DNA of 8,259 nucleotides from Chitinophaga pinensis (GTDB lineage Bacteria; Bacteroidota; Bacteroidia; Flavobacteriales_D; Crocinitomicaceae). This document shows positions 1 through 6,038 of this stretch, piece after piece. Made by a program: the position numbers and the translations under genes. The notes beneath the pieces are model-generated. The model made no database searches. It was not told the origin of the DNA and was given only the letters and a program-made list of their open reading frames with translations. Every line of letters begins with the position of its first letter. The first letter of the stretch is position 1. Where the stretch lies: NCBI GenBank assembly GCA_945897765.1, contig CAMDGP010000089.1, forward strand, positions 1 through 8,259, in the 5' to 3' direction.

Positions 1-23
1 GGTTTATAAAAAATTTTGAGGTG

Positions 24-53
24 CAAAGTTAAGCATCTTTTTAGATTTTGCAA
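24..53 (-). promoter_or_regulatory. Bacteroidetes-type promoter firing leftward
   Basis: Read on the minus strand, TTG (complement of 51-53) is followed after exactly 19 bases by TAACTTTG (complement of 24-31). This matches the Bacteroidetes sigma-ABfr consensus (TTTG near -33, TAnnTTTG near -7, about 19 bp apart) and is the best-formed promoter in the window. Transcription would start near base 15-20 and leave the window, so the gene it serves is not visible. Confidence 0.6.
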
Positions 54-119
54 CTATTGAAATAATTAATTCAAACTAAGTTAAAAATCAACCTAGAAAA
101 GTATATAAACAAGCGTATA

Positions 120-134
120 TGATAACCATTCTCA
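120..134. promoter_or_regulatory. Possible Fur-box-like palindrome (weak)
   Basis: TGATAACCATTCTCA matches the 7-1-7 Fur-type palindrome TGATAATnATTATCA at 12 of the 14 specified positions. It lies about 67 bp upstream of the leftward promoter and about 200 bp upstream of the rightward one, so it overlaps neither. In such AT-rich DNA a chance match is quite possible, and no iron-related gene is visible in the window. Confidence 0.15.
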
Positions 135-332
135 CTGATTATTTAGAAAAGTTTGTAAATATGCGATTAAAATATTTTCTTACATAACTTCTTTAAGTCA
201 TTATTAATAAATTGTTAGTGAATTTTTAATACTCCAGATCTTATTAAGTCTAATTTTTAGATAAAATACTAATCGAGAAAAAAATATCAAAATTGGAGTT
301 AATTCTGAATAATAAAGTCAATTTTAGTTTAG

Positions 333-340
333 TACATTTG
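333..340 (+). promoter_or_regulatory. -7 element of the exported nuclease/phosphatase gene
   Basis: TACATTTG matches TAnnTTTG and ends 16 nt before the ATG at 357, implying a leader of roughly 10 nt. No good TTG is found 19 bp upstream, so the -33 half is unassigned. The bases before the ATG are a run of A, with no Shine-Dalgarno, as is typical in this phylum. Confidence 0.45.
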
Positions 341-356
341 TCGCAAAAAAAAACAC

Positions 357-1310
357 ATGCGTTTTCTACTTGTTTCGACTTTACTTGTTTTGGCATTCAC
401 TAATTTTGCTCAAAAAACAAGAACCATTTCTTTCTATAATGTTGAGAATTTATTTGATACGATAGATGGTGTAAATGATGATGCTGAATTTTTACCTACG
501 GCGAAATCACAATGGATCACCAAAAGATATGAAGAAAAATTAACTCATATTCGCACGGTTTTAGCTGAAATGGGTACACCCATCGTTGCTGGATTTGGAG
601 AGATTGAAAATGCTCAAGTGGTTCGAGACATCGTAAGAAATCAAAAAGAATTTAAAAATTATGGTGTTGTTCATTATGATAGCAAGGATGCTAGAGGCAT
701 TGATGTGGCTATGATTTATGACAGTTGCAAATTAAAACTACAGCAATCGGGATTAATTAGGTTCGTTTTACCTGGAGATACTGTTGCTACATCAAGAGAT
801 ATTGTTTGGGCAAAATACAAGTTGAAAAAAGAATCAATTTTCGTTTTAGTGAATCATTGGCCAAGCCGTCGAAGTGGAGTTGAAGCAAGCGACCCAAAAA
901 GGATGAAAGCAGCAGAAAGTGCCAAAGTTTTTATTGATTCAGTTTTAACTACAAATAAAAATGCTAAAATCATTTTAATGGGAGATTTAAATGACCACCC
1001 TGAAGACAAAGCGCCTCAATTAATTGCAAAGAGTTTATCACCAATGATTGTAAAAGAATCTGGAAAATTTGGCGGATCATACAATTATAAAGGTGAATGG
1101 GAGATTATAGATCATATTTTTGTTTCAGAAGGATTAAAAAATGCTGGTAAGGTTAAAATAATTCCAAATTCAGGAAAAATTAATGCTTTTCCTTATTTAT
1201 TAGAGGAATATAAAGGTCAAATTGTTCCATTTAGAACTTATGCTGGTAGCAAATATTTAGGCGGTTACAGCGATCATTTACCTGTTTCAATTGAGATTTC
1301 TGTTCCTTAA
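357..1310 (+). CDS. Secreted endonuclease/exonuclease/phosphatase-family protein
   Basis: The 317-residue product belongs to the EEP superfamily (DNase I/exonuclease III/inositol phosphatase fold), metal-dependent phosphodiesterases or phosphomonoesterases. Residues 1-18 form a signal peptide with likely cleavage at NFA/Q, giving an N-terminal Gln as in many exported Bacteroidetes proteins, so it should act in the periplasm or outside. Family landmarks appear in order: YNVENLFD (27-34), GEIEN with the metal-binding Glu82, NHWPSR (166-171), GDLNDHP (209-215) and the C-terminal SDHLPV with Asp306-His307. All core catalytic positions seem intact and the length is normal for single-domain members. 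No sorting domain or lipobox is visible. The substrate (extracellular DNA, a sugar phosphate or a lipid) cannot be told from sequence. It appears monocistronic: 400 bp of non-coding DNA follow. The ATG at 357 is chosen because it begins the signal peptide and fits the -7 element. Confidence 0.85.
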   Translation: MRFLLVSTLLVLAFTNFAQKTRTISFYNVENLFDTIDGVNDDAEFLPTAKSQWITKRYEEKLTHIRTVLAEMGTPIVAGFGEIENAQVVRDIVRNQKEFKNYGVVHYDSKDARGIDVAMIYDSCKLKLQQSGLIRFVLPGDTVATSRDIVWAKYKLKKESIFVLVNHWPSRRSGVEASDPKRMKAAESAKVFIDSVLTTNKNAKIILMGDLNDHPEDKAPQLIAKSLSPMIVKESGKFGGSYNYKGEWEIIDHIFVSEGLKNAGKVKIIPNSGKINAFPYLLEEYKGQIVPFRTYAGSKYLGGYSDHLPVSIEISVP

Positions 1311-1374
1311 TAATTGAATTATAGAGGAAAATTCAAATTAATTTATTGGCATTAAAATTCAACGAGTTGGCTAA

Positions 1375-1518
1375 TTTATTTGGTGCAAAGTCACAATAAT
1401 CTGTTTTTATTGCATTAATAAAGCTTTGTTTACTTTTCGAGCTCAATTAAAGGGTTGGGTTAAAGTAAAAGACAGCTCTAAAATTATCATCAAAGATGGT
1501 TGTTTTACAATTGAATAA
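1375..1518 (+). pseudogene. Possible remnant of a decayed coding region
   Basis: A 47-codon frame without an ATG ends in TAA at 1516-1518. Its last part, reading AQLKGWVKVKDSSKII then IKDGCFTIE, looks more like protein than random AT-rich translation (alternating charged and hydrophobic residues, Gly-Trp). A second frame just upstream, ending TAA at about 1400, reads NELANLFGAKSQ and could be part of the same gene after a frameshift. I do not recognise a family, and chance is a serious alternative. Confidence 0.15.
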
Positions 1519-1646
1519 TCATACCACTTTTTATATTTAAAAGCCTTGTATTTGTATGGTTTTTTTTACTCTGATTTTTTTGTTTAATTATGATTAATTT
1601 TAAGTCAAATTTTAAGATTAAAAATTAATCATTACTAATTATTTCA

Positions 1647-1654
1647 TACCTTTG
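1647..1654 (+). promoter_or_regulatory. -7 element upstream of dinB
   Basis: TACCTTTG matches TAnnTTTG and lies 57 nt before the ATG at 1712. Its last three bases are the TTG at which the longest open frame could begin, so that TTG is better explained as promoter than as start codon. No clear -33 TTG is seen. No LexA-type operator was recognised. Confidence 0.45.
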
Positions 1655-1711
1655 TCCGACCAACAATATGCAGCGCAGATTAATGAACGAAATTATTTTA
1701 AACAAAAACAA

Positions 1712-2869
1712 ATGGCTGTATTGCGCTCAATTGTTCACATGGATTTGGACACTTTTTTCGTCTCCTGTGAGCGACTTTCAGATAGTCGTCTGAACGGAAA
1801 ACCTATATTAATTGGAGGAACGAGTGATCGTGGTGTTGTTGCTTCTTGCAGCTACGAAGCCCGGCGCTTTGGCGTACATTCTGCTATGCCAATGCGTATG
1901 GCTATTGAACGCTGTCCCGAAGCAATCATTATCAAAGGCGACCACGAAACCTATTCCAAGTACTCGCGAATAGTTACCGACATCGTGAAAGAAGCGGTGC
2001 CCGTGTACGAAAAAACATCTATCGATGAATTCTATATGGATTTGACAGGAATGGATCGCTTTTTCGGAACGATGAAATATGCAAGTGAATTGCGTCAAAA
2101 AATCCTCAGAGAAACGGGACTACCTATTTCTTTTGGACTTTCGCAGAACAAAACAGTATCAAAAATCGCAACTGGGGAAGCAAAACCCAACAATCAAATG
2201 CAGATTAATTACGGCGAAGAAAAGCAATTTTTATCGCCTTTATCGGTGCGAAAAATTCCAATGGTCGGCGTAAAAACCTATCAAACGCTTTGTAATTTGG
2301 GTGTCAGAAAAATACACACGCTACAAGAAATGCCACTCGTTTTGATGGAAAGTGCCTTGGGTGAAAACGGTGTTTCTATCTGGAAAAAGGCACAAGGAAT
2401 TGATAATTCACCTGTCGAACAATACAGCGAGCAAAAATCACTTTCCAAAGAACGAACGTTTGAAACCGATACAATTGATGTTTATAAACTACGAGCTGTG
2501 CTACTCACAATGGCAGAAAATCTTGCGTTTCAATTGCGAAAAAATGACAAAGTAACGGGTTGCGTGACGGTTAAAATCCGCTATTCCGACTTTCAAACGC
2601 AAACTTTACAAAAACAAATTGCATACACTTGCGCCGATCACGAGCTGATTCCCGTTGTATTAGAATTATTCAACCGCTTGTACAATCGAAGAATTTTAGT
2701 GCGTTTGGTGGGCATTCGCTTCAGTTCGCTCGTTTCAGGAAGTCACCAACTAAGTCTGTTCGACGAACGCGTGAACTACGCTGCTTTGTATAATGCGCTA
2801 GATACGATTCGCAAACGTTTTGGTGATAAAGCGATTGGGAGAGTTGGGAGCTTTTTGAGAAGTACGTGA
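1712..2869 (+). CDS. dinB: DNA polymerase IV (Y-family translesion polymerase)
   Basis: The product (385 residues) is a Y-family, error-prone polymerase that extends primers past damaged template bases without proofreading. The palm contains VHMDLDTFF, with catalytic Asp11 and the likely steric-gate Phe16 that excludes ribonucleotides, and SIDEF with catalytic Asp105-Glu106. KPILIGG, SYEARRFGVHSAMPM and SFGLSQNKTVSKIATGEAKP are typical finger and palm motifs. A helix-hairpin-helix region (PMVGVKT) and the little-finger domain follow. QLSLF (346-350) matches the QLxLF beta-clamp-binding motif; it is followed by 35 more residues rather than sitting at the very C-terminus. Length is normal. The ATG at 1712 is preferred over the in-frame TTG at 1652, which would add 20 non-conserved residues and lies inside the -7 element. 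GC is visibly higher than in neighbours: bases 1861-1920 hold 33 G/C of 60, against 15 of 60 in murB (6541-6600). This suggests separate ancestry. The stop codon overlaps the first base pairs of the tandem array. Confidence 0.95.
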   Translation: MAVLRSIVHMDLDTFFVSCERLSDSRLNGKPILIGGTSDRGVVASCSYEARRFGVHSAMPMRMAIERCPEAIIIKGDHETYSKYSRIVTDIVKEAVPVYEKTSIDEFYMDLTGMDRFFGTMKYASELRQKILRETGLPISFGLSQNKTVSKIATGEAKPNNQMQINYGEEKQFLSPLSVRKIPMVGVKTYQTLCNLGVRKIHTLQEMPLVLMESALGENGVSIWKKAQGIDNSPVEQYSEQKSLSKERTFETDTIDVYKLRAVLLTMAENLAFQLRKNDKVTGCVTVKIRYSDFQTQTLQKQIAYTCADHELIPVVLELFNRLYNRRILVRLVGIRFSSLVSGSHQLSLFDERVNYAALYNALDTIRKRFGDKAIGRVGSFLRST

Positions 2870-3048
2870 TGCTTAATAATTACGAATTAAATAATTGCTA
2901 ATTGCAAACGGATGTAGATGATGCTTAATAATTGCGAATTAAATAATTGCTAATTGCAAACGGACGTAGATGATGCTTAATAATTGCGAATTAAATAATT
3001 GCTAATTACAAACGGATGCACGTGATGCTTAAGAATTGCGAATTGAAA
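2868..3048. repeat. 52-bp tandem repeat array, three full units plus a partial
   Basis: Units start at 2868, 2920 and 2972, with a degenerate partial at 3024. Each begins GATGCTTAATAATT and has exactly 52 bases. Units 1 and 2 differ at 2 positions, units 2 and 3 at about 5. Each unit holds three copies of TAATTGC (one isolated, then two back to back 8 bases later), with TAATTAC as the variant in one copy of units 1 and 3. The array begins inside the dinB stop codon (TGA at 2867-2869). The period is not a multiple of 3 and the units contain stops, so it is not coding. Origin is probably replication slippage; a protein-binding or topological role is speculative. Confidence 0.9.
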
Positions 3049-3134
3049 TAAATAATGCTTTGGAAGTATGATTAGGGAACTAAAAGATTTACCGAAGATT
3101 AGTATTTCGAGGACTGCTACTCTTTGTTGTATTC

Positions 3135-3142
3135 TAATTTTG
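3135..3142 (+). promoter_or_regulatory. -7 element of the metallophosphoesterase gene
   Basis: TAATTTTG matches TAnnTTTG and ends 18 nt before the ATG at 3161. CTG at 3114-3116, 18 bases upstream, is the nearest approach to a -33 TTG. This gives the gene its own start after the repeat array. Confidence 0.4.
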
Positions 3143-3160
3143 TAGCCTTAAAACCAATAG

Positions 3161-4297
3161 ATGCCTTTCTTATTTATTTTTCTGTTTATCATTGCGACAC
3201 AAACGTTTTTCTCCTACTCGTTTTTTTCGCAAGAAGCATTGATTTACAAAATTTTCGGAGCAGTGCAATTAGTAGCTTTTGTGGGAACAATTGCTTTGAT
3301 GTTTATCTTTTTCAGAAGGAGAAATTCAACTAATTACAAAGCAGGATTTTATTCTTTTGGCGCAATGATAGCATCTGGAGTTCCAGCGATTGCGTTTATT
3401 TTCCCTGGAATTCTAAAATTGATTACAGGAAATAGGCTGTTCTTTCAAATTGGTTGGACACTTTCATTTTTACTTTTCGTGGGGATTCTCGTTGGGATAT
3501 TGTGGGGACGTTGGAATTGGAAAGTACACAAAGTAAAACTTGATTTCCCTCATTTTCCTGAAGACTTAAACTCGGTTAAAATTATACAAATCAGCGATGT
3601 ACACGTTGGGAGTTTTTTCAACAATTACAAAAAAGTAGAAAAAGCGATAGAAAAAATAAATACTTTAAACGCTGATTATGTATTTTTTACTGGTGATTTA
3701 GTAAACAATTCTGCAGCAGAAATGAAAGGTTGGGAATCGGTATTTTCAAAAATTCAAGCAAAAAAAGGAAAATACAGCATTCTTGGAAATCACGATTATG
3801 GCGACTACGTCAAATGGGAATCGGAGAATCAAAAACACCAAAATTTACTAGATTTAATAGCAATCCATCAAGAAATTGGATTTAAACCTTTGCTGAATGA
3901 ATCAGTGGAATTAGCTCCAAATTTTTGGCTTTTAGGCGTTGAAAATTGGGGGAAAGCACCATTTAGACAAAGTGGCGAACTTGGTAAAACCCTTTCAAAT
4001 GTTCCAACAGAAGCTTTTAAACTATTGCTATCGCACGACCCTAGTCACTTTGATTTACAGGTTTTAGACACAGATATTGACTTAACAATTTCTGGTCATA
4101 CCCACGGAATGCAATTCGGAATCGAACGTTTCGGAATTAAATTCAGTCCCGTTTCATTGCGCTACAAAAAATGGGCAGGATTATACCAAGTCGGCAAACA
4201 ATACTTATATGTAAATCGTGGATTTGGATACCTTGGTTTCCCAGGTCGCGTTGGGATTTATCCTGAAATTACGGAGATAAAGTTGGGAAGAAAGTAA
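3161..4297 (+). CDS. Membrane-anchored metallophosphoesterase (YkuE-like)
   Basis: The 378-residue product has about four hydrophobic membrane segments (roughly residues 1-20, 28-51, 62-85, 93-115) and a calcineurin-like phosphoesterase domain from about 130 to the end. All metal-site motifs are present: SDVH (Asp146, His148), GDL (Asp179), GNHD (209-212), SHDP (His292) and GHTHG (312-316). Two divalent metals are expected. The architecture resembles YkuE-type phosphoesterases, some of which act on lipid or nucleotide phosphate substrates at the membrane (family knowledge). The substrate here is unknown, and which side of the membrane the domain faces was not resolved. A TAG stop lies immediately before the ATG at 3161 in frame, so this is the first possible start. 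The gene is followed by 119 bp containing a new promoter-like element, so it may be transcribed separately from the next genes. Confidence 0.88.
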   Translation: MPFLFIFLFIIATQTFFSYSFFSQEALIYKIFGAVQLVAFVGTIALMFIFFRRRNSTNYKAGFYSFGAMIASGVPAIAFIFPGILKLITGNRLFFQIGWTLSFLLFVGILVGILWGRWNWKVHKVKLDFPHFPEDLNSVKIIQISDVHVGSFFNNYKKVEKAIEKINTLNADYVFFTGDLVNNSAAEMKGWESVFSKIQAKKGKYSILGNHDYGDYVKWESENQKHQNLLDLIAIHQEIGFKPLLNESVELAPNFWLLGVENWGKAPFRQSGELGKTLSNVPTEAFKLLLSHDPSHFDLQVLDTDIDLTISGHTHGMQFGIERFGIKFSPVSLRYKKWAGLYQVGKQYLYVNRGFGYLGFPGRVGIYPEITEIKLGRK

Positions 4298-4392
4298 AAC
4301 TAAAAGTTTGAAGTAGAGTATCGTTTAATTGGAATTTAAGTATTCTTTAAATCATTTATTTCATTTGCGACTCATTTTATTAACTGAAATTT

Positions 4393-4400
4393 TAACTTTG
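4393..4400 (+). promoter_or_regulatory. -7 element upstream of the DUF2459 gene
   Basis: TAACTTTG matches TAnnTTTG and ends 16 nt before the ATG at 4417. TTTG at 4364-4367 is a possible -33 box, but the 25-bp spacer is longer than the usual 19. Probable start of the DUF2459-hydrolase-murB transcript. Confidence 0.5.
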
Positions 4401-4416
4401 TTTTCCGAAAAGAACG

Positions 4417-5157
4417 ATGGAAGAACTAGAAAAAATTGAAGTACCCATTCCTGAGAGTAAAATCAAGAAAATTGTTAAAAGACTTTGGAAATTCACCAAA
4501 CGATTTTTCTTGGTTTTTGGTATCTCAATTATTGCCTATTTCTTTTTTGCTTACGTTTTGTCGCGCATTACGGTGGAAGGGAAAAATGAAAAAAATGCAA
4601 CGATTGAAATTTGGTTGATGAAATCAGGTGTTCACACCGATTTTGTAGTCCCTGTAAAAACTAAAATTAAAGATTGGAGTACCGAATTTCCTTATGAAAA
4701 CACGAACGCAAAAGATACTACAACTCCTTTAATTGCAATAGGTTGGGGCGATAAAAATTTCTACATGAACACGCCAACTTGGGCAGATTTAACCTTCAAA
4801 ACAGTAATTTCAGCAATGGCAGGCCTAGGCTCCTCCTCTATTCACGCAACTTATTATTATAATATTCTTTCAGACAGACCTGTAATTTCTTTAAAACTTT
4901 CAGAAAATCAATATCGTAAGTTGGTGAAATACATCGAAGGAAGTTTATACCGAAACAAGCTTAACCAAGCAATTTTCATTCAACCAAGATGGAAGGCTGT
5001 CATGGGACAAAATGATGCTTACTACGAAGCCCGCAACAATTACAGTATTTTTACCACTTGCAATTCTTGGATTAACAATGGTTTGAAAGCTGCCGACAAA
5101 AAAGCATGCTTATGGACTCCATTTGCGGGAGGAATTTTTTATCAATATGGGAAATAA
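4417..5157 (+). CDS. TIGR02117/DUF2459 family membrane-anchored protein
   Basis: The 246-residue protein has a basic cytoplasmic N-terminus, one membrane segment (about 30-52), and a soluble domain expected outside the cytoplasmic membrane. I recognise the DUF2459 (TIGR02117) pattern: GVHTDFVVPV (71-80), IGWGDKNFYMNTPTWADL (from 108), a small Gly/Ser stretch with a His, then DAYYEARNNYSIFTTCNSW with Cys215, ending CLWTPFAGG. The family was first noted near urease genes in some bacteria, but no urease gene is present here. Biochemical function is not established to my knowledge. The invariant-looking His73 and Cys215, in the order His then Cys, recall permuted NlpC/P60-like cysteine hydrolases, but this is inference. 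The next gene starts inside this one (11-bp overlap), indicating co-transcription and probably coupled translation. Confidence 0.85.
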   Translation: MEELEKIEVPIPESKIKKIVKRLWKFTKRFFLVFGISIIAYFFFAYVLSRITVEGKNEKNATIEIWLMKSGVHTDFVVPVKTKIKDWSTEFPYENTNAKDTTTPLIAIGWGDKNFYMNTPTWADLTFKTVISAMAGLGSSSIHATYYYNILSDRPVISLKLSENQYRKLVKYIEGSLYRNKLNQAIFIQPRWKAVMGQNDAYYEARNNYSIFTTCNSWINNGLKAADKKACLWTPFAGGIFYQYGK

Positions 5158-6010
5158 ACTATTCCTTTTTTTAGTGTTGTTATTTTCAGTTCAAGCAATG
5201 AGCCAAACAATAGATTCTACTTCCAATCTAGCGAATCAAAAGCGATTTATGGTTTTTGTTAACGGTAATCGTGGTGCAAAATTCAACAAAATTACAACGG
5301 ACAATGTGCTTCATCTCAAAGATCCAACAGGTTATTGGTACAATTATGACGATACAATTATTAGTCGATTTCAACCTGTACAAGCAATTTATTTTGATGG
5401 TCATCATCCCGTTTCAACGTCGATGCACCGCACAAATGCTCGTTTTATAAAAGCCTATTTCTTTTCTCGCTTTTGTTGGTTTTCGAAAAAAAGTCGTTGG
5501 GTATTGAATACAAAATTCAATGAAATTGGCTTTAAAGTACGTGTTGAAAATGGAAAAATCGCTGGTCAAAATCTACTTAATTATTTGCGAGAGAATCAAC
5601 TTCTAGAAAAACAAGTTACAATAGATTTTATTAATCACAGTATGGGTTACGCTTACACTTTAGGGATTTTAGAAGTCGTAAAACCTTATATCAAATTGGG
5701 TAAATTTCTAGCAATTGCTCCCGAAAGTGGTGGTTTGCAAGGCGATGATTGGAATCAATTTGAGGAAGTTTGGCAATATGGTAGCAATATGAATTCGCCA
5801 ACTAGCAATGTAATCTATTATCAAGATGGAATTGCACCTCAAACTCCACTTAAAGGAATAGAAAATTTGGATGCATTAAAAGGTGGACGTGTTTTTATTC
5901 CGAAAGAATGGAGCAGATTCAAACAAGGTTTTCTCAAATCGCATCACTTAAACTGGTTTCAATGGTTTTTCTTAATAAAACCAACAGATATAGGTTATTT
6001 TAAACGCTAG
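5147..6010 (+). CDS. Secreted alpha/beta-hydrolase-like protein
   Basis: The 287-residue product starts with a signal peptide (1-19) cleaved probably at AMS/Q, so it is exported. After a short linker the chain has strand-loop VFVNG (36-40), which could form an oxyanion hole. INHSMG (162-167) is a nucleophile elbow with Ser165, although the first Gly of GxSxG is Asn163. A candidate acid is Asp227 (YYQDG) and a candidate base is His266 or His267 (SHHLNW). This order matches a lipase/esterase-type alpha/beta hydrolase, but the overall sequence is divergent and I cannot assign a family or substrate. The ATG at 5147 is chosen over an upstream in-frame TTG at 5123 because it gives a clean signal peptide; it overlaps the DUF2459 gene by 11 bp. 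Location between an envelope protein gene and murB points to a cell-surface role. Confidence 0.7.
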   Translation: MGNKLFLFLVLLFSVQAMSQTIDSTSNLANQKRFMVFVNGNRGAKFNKITTDNVLHLKDPTGYWYNYDDTIISRFQPVQAIYFDGHHPVSTSMHRTNARFIKAYFFSRFCWFSKKSRWVLNTKFNEIGFKVRVENGKIAGQNLLNYLRENQLLEKQVTIDFINHSMGYAYTLGILEVVKPYIKLGKFLAIAPESGGLQGDDWNQFEEVWQYGSNMNSPTSNVIYYQDGIAPQTPLKGIENLDALKGGRVFIPKEWSRFKQGFLKSHHLNWFQWFFLIKPTDIGYFKR

Positions 6011-6033
6011 TAATTTTGAAATTCTTAATTTTG
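6011..6033 (+). promoter_or_regulatory. Two -7-like motifs upstream of murB
   Basis: TAATTTTG occurs twice, at 6011-6018 and 6026-6033, within the 28-bp gap after the hydrolase gene. The first would give a leader of about 10-15 nt; the second, 5 nt from the ATG, would give an essentially leaderless transcript. No -33 TTG is seen 19 bp upstream of either. They may provide internal transcription of murB, or be chance matches in AT-rich DNA. Confidence 0.3.
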
Positions 6034-6038
6034 AAACA

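Larger units (their letters stand above)
1..356. other. Gene-free left flank
   Basis: No convincing coding region is present on either strand; the stretch is very AT-rich with frequent stops. It holds a minus-strand promoter at 24-53, a weak Fur-box-like palindrome at 120-134, and the -7 element of the first gene at 333-340. It is best read as the intergenic space between a leftward gene outside the window and the rightward gene at 357, that is, a divergent promoter region. A 22-codon frame at 119-187 has no supporting feature. Confidence 0.6.
1311..1711. other. Gene-free interval before dinB
   Basis: No intact gene on either strand. The interval contains a weak AT-only inverted repeat just after the upstream stop (TTGAATT 1314-1320 with AATTCAA 1330-1336), a 47-codon open fragment (1375-1518) that may be a decayed gene end, a T8 run (1560-1567) with no hairpin before it, and the dinB -7 element at 1647-1654. 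Its length and the possible remnant are compatible with past insertion or deletion next to dinB. Confidence 0.5.

Noticed and set aside
119..187. 22-codon ORF in the left flank
   Set aside because: Too short, no family match or start signal, and within the range expected by chance.
1558..1570. T8 run as an intrinsic terminator
   Set aside because: No stable hairpin lies immediately upstream, and it is about 250 bp past the nearest stop codon.
1808..2098. Open frame on the minus strand inside dinB
   Set aside because: It lies over conserved DinB polymerase motifs and has no promoter or recognisable product.
2868..3048. CRISPR array
   Set aside because: The units are contiguous, with no unique spacers between conserved repeats; this is an ordinary tandem repeat.
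3068..3145. 25-codon ORF between the tandem array and the metallophosphoesterase gene
   Set aside because: It runs through the -7 element of the next gene, has no start signal, and has no recognisable product. A chance frame is more likely.
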